From positions 186,001 to 250,000 of the forward strand of contig NZ_VOHK01000001.1 in NCBI RefSeq assembly GCF_007859325.1: a stretch of 64,000 nucleotides of DNA, in the 5' to 3' direction. Below the pieces are notes generated by a model. The model did no database searches. It saw nothing but the letters and a program-made list of their open reading frames with translations, and was not told where the DNA came from. The translations under genes were made by a program, and so were the position numbers. The first letter of the stretch is position 1, and each line of letters begins with the position of its first letter. This document shows, in pieces, positions 19,436 to 29,729 of this stretch. This stretch comes from Luteimonas marina (lineage in GTDB: Bacteria > Pseudomonadota > Gammaproteobacteria > Xanthomonadales > Xanthomonadaceae).

Positions 19436-21708
19436 GCGCACAGCCCGTCAATCCCAACCTGCCGCCCGACCACGTCACCGTCTTCATCGACGGCGTCGAG
19501 CTGGCCGCGCCCAAGGGCTCGATGATCATCCATGCCGCCGACAAGGCCGGCATCCCGATCCCGCGCTTCTGCTACCACGACAAGCTGGCGATCGCGGCCA
19601 ACTGCCGCATGTGCCTGGTCGACACCGAGGTCGGCGGCCGCTCGGCGCCGAAGCCGTCGCCGGCCTGCGCCACGCCGGTGATGGACGGGCTGAAGGTCTT
19701 CACGCGCAACGAGAAGGCGCTCAAGGCGCAGCGCAACGTGATGGAGTTCCTGCTGATCAACCATCCGCTCGACTGCCCGATCTGCGACCAGGGCGGCGAG
19801 TGCGAGCTGCAGGACCTCTCGCTCGGCTACGGCCGTTCGGTGAGCCGCTTCGTCGAGCGCAAGCGCGTGGTCGCCGACGAGGACATGGGCCCGCTGGTCG
19901 CGACCGAGATGACCCGCTGCATCCAGTGCACGCGCTGCATCCGCTTCACCGCGGAGATCGCCGGCACCTACGAGCTGGGCGGCATGCAGCGCGGCGAGAA
20001 CCTGCAGATCGGCACCTACGACGGCAAGCCGCTGACCACCGAACTGTCGGGCAACGTCATCGACGTGTGTCCGGTGGGCGCGCTGACCAACAAGGTGTTC
20101 CGCTTCCGCGCGCGGCCCTGGGAGCTGATCGCGAAGGAATCGCTGGGCTTCCACGACGCCCTCGGCAGCAACCTGTTCCTGCACCTGCGCCGCGGCGACG
20201 TGATGCGCGCGGTGCCGCGCGACAACGAGGCGGTCAACGAGTGCTGGTTGTCGGATCGCGACCGCTACTCGCACCAGGGCCTGTACGCCGATGACCGCGC
20301 GCTGAAGCCGCTGGTCCGCGTCGCCAGCAACGGCGACGACGGCGACTGGCGCGAGGCTTCGTGGGACGAGGCGCTGACGAAGGCCGCGCAGATCCTGCGC
20401 GACAACGCAGCCGACAGCCTCGGCGTGCTGGTGCATCCGGCGACCTCGAACGAGGAGGGCGCGCTGCTGGCGCGCCTGGCCGAGGGCCTGGGCACCGCCA
20501 ACCTCGACCACCGCATCGCCCAGCGCGACCTGTCCGACGGCGCGCTCGCGCAGCCGTTCGCGACGCCGGTGGCGGAGATCGAGCAGGCCGACGCCATCGT
20601 CATCGTCGGCTCCAACCTGCGCCACGAAGTGCCGCTGCTGCACCAGCGCGTGCGCAAGGCCTGGAACCGCGGCGCGAAGGTACACGTCGTCAATCCGGTC
20701 GACTTCGAGTTCGCGTTCGACATCGCCTCAAAGGCGATCGTCGCGCCGTCGAAGCTGGCCGTCGCGCTGTCGGCCGCTGAACTCGCCGACTCGGTGAAGG
20801 GCGCCGACAACCTCGTCGTGATCGTCGGCGCGGTGGCCGAGAACGGCATCCATGCTGCCGAGATCCGTGCCGCGGCCGATGCCTTCGCCAGTGCGAACAA
20901 CGGCAGGCTCAACCGCATCCCGCAGGGCGCCAACGCGCTCGGGCTGGCGCGCCACGGCGTGCTGCCGGGCGCGCGCGACGCCGGCGCGATGCTGGCCGAT
21001 CCGCGCAGCGCCTACGTCATCTACGGCATCGAGCCGGGCCTCGATTTCGCCGATCAGGCCGCCGCGCTCAAGGCGCTGGGCGGCGCGCAGGTGGTGGCCT
21101 TCAGCCACTTCGCCTGCCAGTCCACGCGCCGCGTCGCCGACGTGATCCTGCCGATCGCGACCGGGTTCGAGAACGATGCGACGCTGACCAACCTCGACGG
21201 ACGCGACCAGCGCGCCGTGGCCGCGGGCAGGCTGCCGGGGCAGGCGCGCCAGGGCTGGACGGCGCTGCGTGCGCTCGGCGGCCAGCTCGGACTCGCCGGC
21301 TTCGCTTTCACCGATCTCGCCGGATTGCGCGCCAGCGTCTCCGTGGGAGCGCCTTCAGGCGCGACCTCCGCGGGTGAGCAGTCGCGGCTGAAGCCGCTCC
21401 TGCAGGAGGAAGGGCTGGAGCTGGCGGTCTCGCAGGCGATCTACCGCGTCGACGGCCTCACCCGCCGCGCACAGGCGCTGCAGGCGCATCCGCTGACCGT
21501 CGGCGCGCGCATCAGCCTGCATCCGGACGACGCGAAGGCGGCGAAGCTGGCATCGGGCGCGATGGCGAAGGTCGGCAACGCGGTCGGCACGGCGACGCTG
21601 CAGGTCAACGTCACCGACGCCGTGGCGCCCGGCTGCGCCTGGATCGAATCGGGCTATGGCGCGACCGCCGCGCTCGGCGCCGGCCGCGTCAGGGTGGAGG
21701 CGGCATGA
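19432..21708 (+). CDS. nuoG: NADH-quinone oxidoreductase subunit G (75 kDa), with an in-frame repeat
   Basis: A 758-residue iron-sulfur subunit. The N-terminal 2Fe-2S ligands are in [10 protein letters not shown], the H/C ligands of the next cluster in [14 protein letters not shown], and N4 in [11 protein letters not shown]; the molybdopterin-oxidoreductase-like domain occupies the remainder. Near residues 638-658 the reading frame runs through an intergenic-type inverted repeat (21343-21403) encoding [21 protein letters not shown]. The segment falls in a variable C-terminal part, so function is probably kept. The GTG start overlaps the nuoF stop. Confidence 0.96.
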   Translation: MSAQPVNPNLPPDHVTVFIDGVELAAPKGSMIIHAADKAGIPIPRFCYHDKLAIAANCRMCLVDTEVGGRSAPKPSPACATPVMDGLKVFTRNEKALKAQRNVMEFLLINHPLDCPICDQGGECELQDLSLGYGRSVSRFVERKRVVADEDMGPLVATEMTRCIQCTRCIRFTAEIAGTYELGGMQRGENLQIGTYDGKPLTTELSGNVIDVCPVGALTNKVFRFRARPWELIAKESLGFHDALGSNLFLHLRRGDVMRAVPRDNEAVNECWLSDRDRYSHQGLYADDRALKPLVRVASNGDDGDWREASWDEALTKAAQILRDNAADSLGVLVHPATSNEEGALLARLAEGLGTANLDHRIAQRDLSDGALAQPFATPVAEIEQADAIVIVGSNLRHEVPLLHQRVRKAWNRGAKVHVVNPVDFEFAFDIASKAIVAPSKLAVALSAAELADSVKGADNLVVIVGAVAENGIHAAEIRAAADAFASANNGRLNRIPQGANALGLARHGVLPGARDAGAMLADPRSAYVIYGIEPGLDFADQAAALKALGGAQVVAFSHFACQSTRRVADVILPIATGFENDATLTNLDGRDQRAVAAGRLPGQARQGWTALRALGGQLGLAGFAFTDLAGLRASVSVGAPSGATSAGEQSRLKPLLQEEGLELAVSQAIYRVDGLTRRAQALQAHPLTVGARISLHPDDAKAAKLASGAMAKVGNAVGTATLQVNVTDAVAPGCAWIESGYGATAALGAGRVRVEAA
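21343..21403. repeat. Family C inverted repeat inside nuoG (copy C2)
   Basis: The 23-base left arm (21343-21365) and the reverse complement of the right arm (21381-21403) agree at 19 of 23 positions. The first 22 bases are identical to the left arm of the intergenic element at 29361-29382. The reading frame remains open throughout. Confidence 0.85.
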
Positions 21709-22811
21709 GCACGACGACCAACACCGCAACGCTGCTGTCCGGGCTGGCCGCGCCGCTGCACGACTGGCTGATGTCGCTGGGCGCGATCGGCGTGATCGCC
21801 TGGATCGTGCTGAAGGTCCTGTTGATCGCGATGCCGGTCATCATCACCGTCGCGTTCTACGTGGTCTGGGAGCGCAAGCTGATCGGCTGGATGCACGTGC
21901 GCCACGGGCCGATGTACGTCGGCTGGGGCATCCTCCAGGCCTTCGCCGACGTGTTCAAGCTGCTGTTCAAGGAAGTCATCCAGCCGACCAACGCGCAGCG
22001 CACGCTCTACATCCTCGCGCCGCTGCTGACGCTGGCGCCGGCGTTCGCGGCCTGGGCGGTGGTCCCGTTCGACGCACAGCTGGTGCTGTCGAACGCCAAC
22101 GCGGGCCTGCTGTACCTGCTGGCGATGACCTCGCTGGGCGTGTACGGGATCATCCTCGCCGGCTGGGCCTCGAACTCGAAGTACGCCTTCCTCGGCGCGA
22201 TGCGCTCGGCCGCGCAGGTGGTGAGCTACGAGATCGCGATGGGCTTCGCCCTGGTCGGCGTGATGGTCGGCGCGGGCAGCCTGAACCTGTCCGAGATCGT
22301 GGTGGCGCAGGCGGGCAACGCCGGCCTGTTCGAGTGGTTCTGGCTGCCGATGCTACCGCTGTTCGTGGTGTATTTCGTGTCCGGCGTGGCCGAGACCAAC
22401 CGCGCGCCCTTCGACGTGGTGGAAGGCGAATCGGAAATCGTCGCCGGCCACATGGTCGAGTACTCCGGCTCGGCGTTCGCGCTGTTCTTCCTCGCCGAGT
22501 ACGCGAACATGATCCTGGTCAGCTTCCTGACAGCGATCTTCTTCCTCGGCGGCTGGCTGTCGCCGGTCCCGGCGGCGCTGGTCCCCGACCTCCCGATCGT
22601 GCGCGTGATCCTCGGCGACGGCTGGTGGTGGCTGTTCGCGAAGGTGTTCTTCTTCGCCAGCTGCTTCATCTGGTTCCGCGCCTCGTTCCCGCGCTACCGC
22701 TACGACCAGATCATGCGCCTGGGCTGGAAGGTGTTCATCCCGCTGAGCATCGGCTGGATCGTGGTGGTGGCGTTGATGGCGTATTTCGGCGTGTTCGAGG
22801 CGGGCGTCTGA
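21705..22811 (+). CDS. nuoH: NADH-quinone oxidoreductase subunit H
   Basis: A 368-residue, eight-helix membrane subunit that anchors the peripheral arm and forms part of the quinone chamber. The conserved loop [21 protein letters not shown], the acidic loop [23 protein letters not shown] and the C-terminal [14 protein letters not shown] are present. The start overlaps the nuoG stop (ATGA). Confidence 0.97.
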   Translation: MSTTTNTATLLSGLAAPLHDWLMSLGAIGVIAWIVLKVLLIAMPVIITVAFYVVWERKLIGWMHVRHGPMYVGWGILQAFADVFKLLFKEVIQPTNAQRTLYILAPLLTLAPAFAAWAVVPFDAQLVLSNANAGLLYLLAMTSLGVYGIILAGWASNSKYAFLGAMRSAAQVVSYEIAMGFALVGVMVGAGSLNLSEIVVAQAGNAGLFEWFWLPMLPLFVVYFVSGVAETNRAPFDVVEGESEIVAGHMVEYSGSAFALFFLAEYANMILVSFLTAIFFLGGWLSPVPAALVPDLPIVRVILGDGWWWLFAKVFFFASCFIWFRASFPRYRYDQIMRLGWKVFIPLSIGWIVVVALMAYFGVFEAGV

Positions 22812-23299
22812 TGGGCAAGTTGGTGACATGGTTGCGCAGCCTGCTGCTGCTCGAACTGCTCGGCGGCCTGTGGCTGACGCTCAAGTACCTGTTCCGTCCG
22901 AAGTACACGCTGATGTACCCGATGGAGAAGACGCCGCAGTCGCCGCGCTTCCGCGGCCTGCACGCGCTGCGCCGCTATCCCAACGGCGAGGAGCGCTGCA
23001 TCGCCTGCAAGCTGTGCGAGGCGGTGTGCCCGGCGCTGGCGATCACCATCGACTCGGAGCAGCGCGAAGACGGCACCCGCCGCACCACGCGCTACGACAT
23101 CGACCTGTTCAAGTGCATCTACTGCGGCTTCTGCGAGGAATCGTGCCCGGTCGACTCGATCGTCGAGACCCACCTGCACGAGTACCACTTCGAGAACCGC
23201 GGCGAGAACATCGTCACCAAGCCCAAGCTGCTGGCGCTGGGCGACCGGCTCGAGGCCGAGATCGCCGAACGCCGCGCCGCGGACTCGGCCTACAGGTAA
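22811..23299 (+). CDS. nuoI: NADH-quinone oxidoreductase subunit I (23 kDa ferredoxin)
   Basis: A 162-residue subunit with two 4Fe-4S clusters (N6a, N6b). The ligand motifs are [16 protein letters not shown] and [16 protein letters not shown]. An amphipathic N-terminal helix (about residues 4-27) lies on the membrane. The ATG shares one base with the nuoH stop. Confidence 0.97.
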   Translation: MGKLVTWLRSLLLLELLGGLWLTLKYLFRPKYTLMYPMEKTPQSPRFRGLHALRRYPNGEERCIACKLCEAVCPALAITIDSEQREDGTRRTTRYDIDLFKCIYCGFCEESCPVDSIVETHLHEYHFENRGENIVTKPKLLALGDRLEAEIAERRAADSAYR

Positions 23300-23309
23300 G
23301 CCACAGACC

Positions 23310-23960
23310 ATGGATTTCGCACTGCTCGCCTTCCTCGCCTTCGCCGCCGTGACCGTGATGTCCGCCGGCGCGGTGATCAGCGTCAAGAACCCGGTGCACG
23401 CCGCGCTGTTCCTGGTGCTGACCTTCTTCACCGTGGCCTGCACCTGGATCCTCGCCGGCGCCGAGTTCCTCGGCGTGGCCCTGATCCTGGTCTACGTCGG
23501 CGCGGTGATGGTGCTGTTCCTGTTCGTGGTGATGATGCTCGACATCGACGTCGTGCCGCTGCGCGAGGGCTACGTGCGCTACCTGCCCGTCGGCCTGCTG
23601 GTGGCGGTGGTGATGCTGGTCGAGATGCTGGTCCTGATCGGCATCAAGGCGCGCACCGTGCCGTTCGGCGTCGACCCGGCCGAGGCCGCGGGCACCGGCA
23701 ACGTGAGCTGGCTCGCGCGCCGGCTGTTCACCGATTTCCTGCTGCCGTTCGAGGTCGCCGCGCTGATCCTGACCGTGGCCGTGATCGCCGCGGTGACGCT
23801 GACGCTGCGCCGCCGCGAGGGCACCAAGCACCAGAACCCCGGCGCGCAGGCGCGGGTGAAGGCCAGGGACCGGTTCCGCATGGTCAGCATGCAGGCCGAG
23901 AAGCCGGTGTCCGAGCCGCAGCCCGCGGAGCCGGCCGCCGGTGAAGGGGAGGCGAAATGA
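23310..23960 (+). CDS. nuoJ: NADH-quinone oxidoreductase subunit J
   Basis: A 216-residue membrane subunit with five predicted helices. The conserved third-helix segment [20 protein letters not shown], containing the characteristic bulge region, and the [11 protein letters not shown] motif are present. The C-terminal about 45 residues are a charged cytoplasmic tail ending in Pro/Glu-rich sequence. Confidence 0.96.
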   Translation: MDFALLAFLAFAAVTVMSAGAVISVKNPVHAALFLVLTFFTVACTWILAGAEFLGVALILVYVGAVMVLFLFVVMMLDIDVVPLREGYVRYLPVGLLVAVVMLVEMLVLIGIKARTVPFGVDPAEAAGTGNVSWLARRLFTDFLLPFEVAALILTVAVIAAVTLTLRRREGTKHQNPGAQARVKARDRFRMVSMQAEKPVSEPQPAEPAAGEGEAK

Positions 23961-24283
23961 TGGACCTGTTCGGCCAGGGCCTGTCGCTGGGCCATTACCT
24001 CGCGCTCGGCGCCGCGCTGTTCTGCATCAGCGTCGCGGGCATCTTCCTCAACCGCAAGAACGTCATCATCCTGCTGATGTCGATCGAGCTGATGCTGCTC
24101 GCGGTCAACACCAACTTCATCGCGTTCTCGCGCCACTTCGGCGACGAGGCGGGGCAGATCTTCGTGTTCTTCATCCTCACCGTGGCCGCGGCCGAGGCCG
24201 CGATCGGCCTGGCGATCCTGGTCACGCTGTTCCGCAACCGGCGCACGATCAACGTCGCCGAAATCGACACGCTGAAGGGCTGA
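23957..24283 (+). CDS. nuoK: NADH-quinone oxidoreductase subunit K
   Basis: A 108-residue, three-helix MrpC-like proton-channel subunit. The two conserved membrane glutamates are in [11 protein letters not shown] and [12 protein letters not shown]. Two ATG codons stand in tandem at the start; the first overlaps the nuoJ stop (ATGA). With an N-terminal extension it is a few residues longer than E. coli NuoK. Confidence 0.96.
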   Translation: MMDLFGQGLSLGHYLALGAALFCISVAGIFLNRKNVIILLMSIELMLLAVNTNFIAFSRHFGDEAGQIFVFFILTVAAAEAAIGLAILVTLFRNRRTINVAEIDTLKG

Positions 24284-24287
24284 GCAG

Positions 24288-26357
24288 ATGCCGGGTATGG
24301 AAGTCGCCATCTCCAAGACGATGCTGCTGGCGATCGTGCTGGCGCCGCTGCTGGGCGCGATCGTCGCCGGGTTCTTCGGCCGCCAGGTCGGTCGCGCGGG
24401 TTCGCACGTGGTCACGATCCTCGGCGTCGCGGTCAGCTGTGCGCTGTCGTCGTACGTGTTGTACCAGCTGGTCGTGCAGGGCGCGGCGCCGTTCAACCAG
24501 AACGTCTACACCTTCTTCGAGGTCGGCCAGTACTCGGCGCACGTCGGCTTCATGATCGACAAGCTCACCGCGATGATGATGGTCGTGGTGACCTTCGTAT
24601 CGCTGCTGGTGCACGTCTACACCATCGGCTACATGGCCGAGGACCCCGGCTACCAGCGCTTCTTCAGCTACATCAGCCTGTTCACCTTCTCGATGCTGAT
24701 GCTGGTGATGTCCAACAACTTCCTGCAGCTGTTCTTCGGCTGGGAAGCGGTGGGCCTGGTGTCGTACCTGCTGATCGGCTTCTGGTTCAAGCGCCCGACC
24801 GCGGTGTTCGCCAACCTCAAGGCCTTCCTGGTCAACCGCGTCGGCGACTTCGGCTTCCTGCTCGGCATCGCCGCGGTGCTGTGGTACTTCGAGACGCTGG
24901 ACTACGCGACCGTGTTCGCGAACGCGGGCGACGTGCTCGAGGGCCGCGTGATCGAGGTGTTCGCCGGCCACGAGTGGTCGGTCGCCACCATGATCTGCAT
25001 CTGCCTGTTCATCGGTGCGATGGGCAAGTCGGCGCAGGTGCCGCTGCACGTCTGGCTGCCGGACTCGATGGAAGGCCCGACCCCGATCTCGGCGCTGATC
25101 CACGCCGCGACGATGGTCACCGCCGGCATCTTCATGGTCGCGCGCATGTCCCCGGTCTTCGAGCTGAGCGTGACCGCGCTCAACTTCGTGCTGTTCATCG
25201 GCGCCACGACCGCGTTCTTCACCGGCCTGATCGGCATGGTGCAGAACGACATCAAGCGCGTGGTCGCGTATTCGACGCTGTCGCAGCTGGGCTACATGAC
25301 CGTGGCGCTGGGCGTCTCGGCGTACTCGGCGGCGGTGTACCACCTGATGACCCACGCCTTCTTCAAGGCGCTGCTGTTCCTGGCGGCGGGCAGCGTGATC
25401 ATCGGCATGCACCACGAGCAGGACATGCGCCGCATGGGTGGCCTGCGCAAGTACATGCCGATCACCTTCTGGACCAGCGTGATCGGCACGCTGGCGCTGA
25501 TCGGCACGCCGTTCTTCAGCGGTTTCTACTCGAAGGACACGATCATCGAGGCGGCCAAGCTTGGCGCCGAGCGCGGCGGCTGGATCGGCAGCTATGCCTA
25601 CTGGGCGGTGCTGCTGGGCGCGTTCGTGACCTCGTTCTACAGCTTCCGCCTGCTGTACATGACCTATTTCGGCAAGGAGCGCTTCCGCGAGGTCGCGCAC
25701 GACGACCACGGGCACGGCCACGACGATCACGGCCACCATGGCGTCCACGAGCCGCACGAGTCGCCGTGGGTGGTGACCCTGCCCCTGATCCTGCTGGCGA
25801 TTCCGTCGATCGCGGTCGGCTTCTTCACTGTCGGCCCGATGCTGTTCGGCACCGACGTCGGCGGCCACCACGAGGCGACGCCGTTCTTCGCCGGCGCGAT
25901 CGAGGTGCTGGCGCAGCACGACGTGATGGTGCAGCTGAAGGAAGCACTGTGGCATGGCCCGGTCGCCTTCGCGCTGCACGGCTTCATGGCGCCGGCGTTC
26001 TGGCTGGTGCTGGCGGGCTTCGCGCTCGCGACCGTGATGTACCTGTGGAAGCCGGAGCTGCCGGCCAAGGTGGCGCACGCGCTGCGCCTGCCGATCCGCG
26101 TGCTCGAGAACAAGTACGGCATGGACGACCTGTGGATCAAGGGCTTCGCCGGCGGCAGCCTGCTCCTCGGCAAGGGCTCGCGCGAGGTCGACTCGCGGCT
26201 GATCGACGGCGTGTTCGTCAACGGCGCGGCGAAGCTCGTCGATTTCGCCGCCGGCGTCGTGCGCCGCCTGCAGACCGGATACCTCTACCACTACGCGTTC
26301 GCGATGATCGTCGGCCTGATCGTGCTGCTGGCCGTGCTGATCCGCCATTGGACCTGA
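24288..26357 (+). CDS. nuoL: NADH-quinone oxidoreductase subunit L
   Basis: A 689-residue, antiporter-like proton-pumping subunit with the long lateral helix at its C-terminus. Conserved segments include FGWEAVGLVSYLLIGFWF, GKSAQVPLHVWLPDSMEGPTP split by the key Lys, and HLMTHAFFKALLFL. An unusual His/Asp-rich cytoplasmic loop lies near residues 466-485 (HDDHGHGHDDHGHHGVHEPH). Another in-frame ATG four codons on is possible. Confidence 0.97.
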   Translation: MPGMEVAISKTMLLAIVLAPLLGAIVAGFFGRQVGRAGSHVVTILGVAVSCALSSYVLYQLVVQGAAPFNQNVYTFFEVGQYSAHVGFMIDKLTAMMMVVVTFVSLLVHVYTIGYMAEDPGYQRFFSYISLFTFSMLMLVMSNNFLQLFFGWEAVGLVSYLLIGFWFKRPTAVFANLKAFLVNRVGDFGFLLGIAAVLWYFETLDYATVFANAGDVLEGRVIEVFAGHEWSVATMICICLFIGAMGKSAQVPLHVWLPDSMEGPTPISALIHAATMVTAGIFMVARMSPVFELSVTALNFVLFIGATTAFFTGLIGMVQNDIKRVVAYSTLSQLGYMTVALGVSAYSAAVYHLMTHAFFKALLFLAAGSVIIGMHHEQDMRRMGGLRKYMPITFWTSVIGTLALIGTPFFSGFYSKDTIIEAAKLGAERGGWIGSYAYWAVLLGAFVTSFYSFRLLYMTYFGKERFREVAHDDHGHGHDDHGHHGVHEPHESPWVVTLPLILLAIPSIAVGFFTVGPMLFGTDVGGHHEATPFFAGAIEVLAQHDVMVQLKEALWHGPVAFALHGFMAPAFWLVLAGFALATVMYLWKPELPAKVAHALRLPIRVLENKYGMDDLWIKGFAGGSLLLGKGSREVDSRLIDGVFVNGAAKLVDFAAGVVRRLQTGYLYHYAFAMIVGLIVLLAVLIRHWT

Positions 26358-26361
26358 CCCC

Positions 26362-27873
26362 GTGCAGAACTGGCCCCTCCTCAGTCTCCTGATCTGGCTG
26401 CCGATCCTCGGCGGCGCCCTGGTGCTCGCGCTGGGCGACAAGCGCCCGCAGGCCGCGCGCTGGGTGTCGCTGGCGATCGCGCTGGCGGTGTTCGCGCTCA
26501 GCATCCCGCTGTTCACCGGCTTCGATTACGCCGCCACGGGGCTGCAGTTCCTCGAGCGCCGCGCCTGGATCCCGGCCTACGACATCCAGTATCACCTCGG
26601 CGCCGACGGCATCTCGGTGGCGCTGATCATCCTGACCACGCTGACCACGGCGCTGGTGCTGGTCGGCGCCTGGACCGCGATCGACAAGCGCGTGAACCAG
26701 TACTACGCGGCGATGCTGGTGCTCGAAGGCCTGATGATCGGCGTGTTCTCGGCGGTCGACGCGCTGCTGTTCTATGTGTTCTTCGAAGGCATGCTGATCC
26801 CGATGTTCATCATCATCGGCGTCTGGGGCGGCCCGCGGCGCGTGTACGCGTCGATCAAGTTCTTTTTGTACACCTTCCTCGGCTCGGTGTTCATGCTGGT
26901 CGGGCTGGTCTACCTGTACCTGAAGGCGGGCAGCTGGCAGCTGCCGGACCTGTACGCGCTGCCGCTGTCGTCGAAGGAACAGATGTGGCTGTTCTTCGCC
27001 TTCCTCGCGGCGTTCGCGGTCAAGGTGCCGATGTTCCCGGTGCACACCTGGCTGCCGGATGCGCACGTCGAGGCGCCGACCGGCGGTTCGGTGATCCTGG
27101 CCGCGATCATGCTCAAGATCGGCGGCTACGGCTTCCTGCGCTTCAGCCTGCCGATCACGCCTGACGCCGGCCACGAGTGGGCCTGGCTGGTGATCGCGCT
27201 GTCGCTGATCGCGGTGGTCTACGTCGGCCTGGTGGCGCTGGTGCAGGAGGACATGAAGAAGCTCATCGCGTACTCCTCGGTGTCGCACATGGGCTTCGTG
27301 ACGCTGGGCATCTTCATCGCCTTCGCGCTGATCCGCGATGCGAACAGCGTCGACGCCGCGCGCCTGGGCCTGCAGGGCGCGATGGTGCAGATGATCTCGC
27401 ACGGCTTCATCTCCGGCGCGATGTTCTCCTGCGTCGGCGTGCTCTACGACCGCATGCACACGCGCATGATCAAGGACTACGGTGGCGTCGCCAACGTGAT
27501 GCCGTGGTTCACCTTCTTCATGGTGCTGTTCGCGATGGCGAACTCCGGCCTGCCGGGCACCTCGGGCTTCGTCGGCGAGTTCATGGTGATCCTGGCCAGC
27601 TTCCAGCAGCACCCGCTGATCGCGTTCGCCGCCGCGCTGACCCTGATCATCGGCGCCGGCTACACGCTGTGGCTGGTCAAGCGCGTGATGTTCGGCGAGG
27701 TGGCCAATGCCCACGTCGCCGAGCTGGAGGACATCAACTACCGGGAGTGGATCGTGCTCGGCACGTTCGCCGCCGGCACGCTGCTGATCGGCGTGTGGCC
27801 GAAGCCGCTGACCGACCTGATGGAACCGGCCATCGCGCAGCTCGCGAGTCAGCTCGCCATGAGCAAGCTTTGA
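26362..27873 (+). CDS. nuoM: NADH-quinone oxidoreductase subunit M
   Basis: A 503-residue, antiporter-like membrane subunit. It contains FEGMLIPMFIIIGVWGG with the essential membrane Glu, KVPMFPVHTWLPDAHVEAPT, and the HGFISGAMFSCVGVLYDRMHTR region. It begins with GTG four bases after the nuoL stop. Confidence 0.97.
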   Translation: MQNWPLLSLLIWLPILGGALVLALGDKRPQAARWVSLAIALAVFALSIPLFTGFDYAATGLQFLERRAWIPAYDIQYHLGADGISVALIILTTLTTALVLVGAWTAIDKRVNQYYAAMLVLEGLMIGVFSAVDALLFYVFFEGMLIPMFIIIGVWGGPRRVYASIKFFLYTFLGSVFMLVGLVYLYLKAGSWQLPDLYALPLSSKEQMWLFFAFLAAFAVKVPMFPVHTWLPDAHVEAPTGGSVILAAIMLKIGGYGFLRFSLPITPDAGHEWAWLVIALSLIAVVYVGLVALVQEDMKKLIAYSSVSHMGFVTLGIFIAFALIRDANSVDAARLGLQGAMVQMISHGFISGAMFSCVGVLYDRMHTRMIKDYGGVANVMPWFTFFMVLFAMANSGLPGTSGFVGEFMVILASFQQHPLIAFAAALTLIIGAGYTLWLVKRVMFGEVANAHVAELEDINYREWIVLGTFAAGTLLIGVWPKPLTDLMEPAIAQLASQLAMSKL

Positions 27874-27886
27874 GGACCTGCACGCG

Positions 27887-29347
27887 ATGACCGCCGCAAT
27901 GATGACGCCCCCCGTCCGATCCTTCGCCGAACTCGCGCCGCTGGCGCCCGAGCTGGTCGTGGTGTTCGGCGCGTTCGCGCTGCTGATGCTGGACCTGTTC
28001 CTCGACGATCGCCGCCGCGTGCTCACCCACGCGCTCGCGATCGCCACCCTGCTGGTCGCCGCGGCGATGCTGTGGTTCGACGTGGGCGGGCAGGGCTCCA
28101 CGCTGTCGGGCATGTTCGTGCGCGACGAGGGCGCCGACGTGCTGAAGCTGGCGCTGCTGGTCGTGAGCGCGGTGGCGCTGGCCTACGTCTGGCCGTTCCT
28201 GCGCGAGCGCGGCCTGTACAAGGGCGAGGTCGCGGTGCTGGTCCTGTTCTCGGTGGCCGGCATGATGCTGCTGGTCTCGGCCGGCAGCCTGACCATGGTC
28301 TACGTCGGCCTGGAGTTGCTGGCGCTGTGCTCGTACGCGCTGGTCGCGACCGACCGCGAGAGCCCGCTCGCCTCCGAGGCGGCGATGAAGTACTTCGTGC
28401 TCGGCTCGCTGGCCTCGGGCCTGCTGCTGTACGGCATGACGCTGGTCTACGGCGCGACCGGCACGCTCGACCTAGTCGCGATCCGCGACGCCGCCTTCGG
28501 CATCCAGGGCGAGGACCGCACCCTGCTGCTCACCGGCACCGTGTTCGTGGTGGTCGGCATCGCCTTCAAGTTCGGCGCCGCGCCGTTCCACATGTGGCTG
28601 CCCGACACCTACCACGGCGCGCCGACCCCGATCACGCTGTTCATCGGCTCGGCGCCGAAGATCGCCGCGTTCGGGATGACGTGGCGCCTGCTGGAGGTCG
28701 CGCTCGGCCCGGCCTACGAGCAGACCCAGTTCCTGCTCGCCGCGCTCGCGGCGCTGTCGCTGGCAGTGGGCAATCTGTTCGCGATCGCGCAGGCCAACCT
28801 CAAGCGCATGCTGGCCTACTCGACGGTCTCGCACGTGGGTTTCCTGTTCCTCGGCCTGGCCTCGGGCGGCAGCGAGGGCTATGCGGCGGCGATGTTCTAC
28901 GCGATCAGCTACGCGATCATGTCGGCGGCCGCGTTCGGCGCCATCGTGATGCTGGCGCGCAACGGCTTCGAAGCGGACCGCATCGACGATTTCAAGGGCC
29001 TGGCCGCGCGCAGCCCGTGGATGGCGGGCATGGTGCTGCTGGTCATGGCCTCGCTGGCCGGCATCCCGCCGCTGCTCGGGTTCTGGGCCAAGCTCGCGGT
29101 GCTGCGCGCCGCGCTCGAGGGCGACCTGCTGTGGCTGGCGATCGTCGGCATCGTGTTCGCGGTGATCGGCGCGTTCTACTACCTGCGCGTGATCAAGGTG
29201 ATGTACTTCGACCCGCCGTCGGGCGAGTCGATCCGCGTGCGCACCGGCGCGCTGCAGGCGGTGTTCTCGGTCAACGCGCTGGCGCTGCTCGGGCTCGGCC
29301 TGTTCTGGAACCCGCTGATGGCGTGGTGCCAGCAGGCGTTCGCCTGA
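27887..29347 (+). CDS. nuoN: NADH-quinone oxidoreductase subunit N
   Basis: A 486-residue antiporter-like subunit that closes the complex I operon. It contains YVGLELLALCSYALVA, KFGAAPFHMWLPDTYHGAPTP, and the Lys-bearing NLKRMLAYSTVSHVGF segment. The exact start is uncertain: ATG codons occur at 27887, 27899 and 27902. The operon is followed by a family C repeat and then the initiator tRNA. Confidence 0.96.
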   Translation: MTAAMMTPPVRSFAELAPLAPELVVVFGAFALLMLDLFLDDRRRVLTHALAIATLLVAAAMLWFDVGGQGSTLSGMFVRDEGADVLKLALLVVSAVALAYVWPFLRERGLYKGEVAVLVLFSVAGMMLLVSAGSLTMVYVGLELLALCSYALVATDRESPLASEAAMKYFVLGSLASGLLLYGMTLVYGATGTLDLVAIRDAAFGIQGEDRTLLLTGTVFVVVGIAFKFGAAPFHMWLPDTYHGAPTPITLFIGSAPKIAAFGMTWRLLEVALGPAYEQTQFLLAALAALSLAVGNLFAIAQANLKRMLAYSTVSHVGFLFLGLASGGSEGYAAAMFYAISYAIMSAAAFGAIVMLARNGFEADRIDDFKGLAARSPWMAGMVLLVMASLAGIPPLLGFWAKLAVLRAALEGDLLWLAIVGIVFAVIGAFYYLRVIKVMYFDPPSGESIRVRTGALQAVFSVNALALLGLGLFWNPLMAWCQQAFA

Positions 29348-29360
29348 CGTCCCCGCAACC

Positions 29361-29443
29361 GTGGGAGCGCCTTCAGGCGCGATGCTTTTCATTCCGCTGC
29401 AAGCCATGGACACGAAAAGCAGCGCGCCTGAAGGCGCTCCCAC
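29361..29443. repeat. Intergenic inverted repeat, family C (copy C1)
   Basis: GTGGGAGCGCCTTCAGGCGC and its exact reverse complement at 29424-29443 enclose 43 bases; GCTTTTC/GAAAAGC extends the pairing inward. It lies between nuoN and the promoter of the initiator tRNA and could form the operon's 3' hairpin. Confidence 0.9.
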
Positions 29444-29493
29444 CGTCTTCGGCGGGAGAGCGGGCGGCGTTCAGCCCCGACGGACGCCGGGGG

Positions 29494-29522
29494 TTGTCAA
29501 AACCGGTGCGCGTCCGCATAAT
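29494..29522 (+). promoter_or_regulatory. Sigma-70 promoter of the initiator tRNA
   Basis: TTGTCA (29494-29499) and CATAAT (29517-29522) are separated by exactly 17 bases, and the tRNA starts 12 bases after the -10. This is one of the two clearest promoters in the window. Confidence 0.75.
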
Positions 29523-29533
29523 TCCGCGTCTGC

Positions 29534-29610
29534 TGCGGGGTGGAGCAGTCTGGCAGCTCGTCGGGCTCATAACCCGAAGGTCGCAGGTTCAAATCCTGCC
29601 CCCGCTACCA
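29534..29610 (+). tRNA. metY: Initiator tRNA-fMet (anticodon CAT)
   Basis: A 77-base tRNA with encoded CCA. The anticodon stem carries the three consecutive G-C pairs (GGG/CCC around loop CTCATAA) that define initiators. The first and last stem positions are T and T, so they do not pair, keeping the unpaired 1-72 position required for formylation; E. coli has C and A there. Its place before rimP corresponds to metY in E. coli. Confidence 0.95.
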
Positions 29611-29729
29611 GTTTCACCGGGTCGTCGAAGGCGCTGAAGCCTTTCCACGGATGCCGGGAAACCGGGCTTCATCGAGGTCACTGCTTGCCTCGATGCCGAA
29701 ATCCAGCCGGACCGGCTGGACATTCAGGA

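Noticed and set aside
24249-26516. 755-codon minus-strand open frame
   Set aside because: It is antisense to nuoL and has the His/Arg/Glu-rich low-complexity translation typical of shadow frames.
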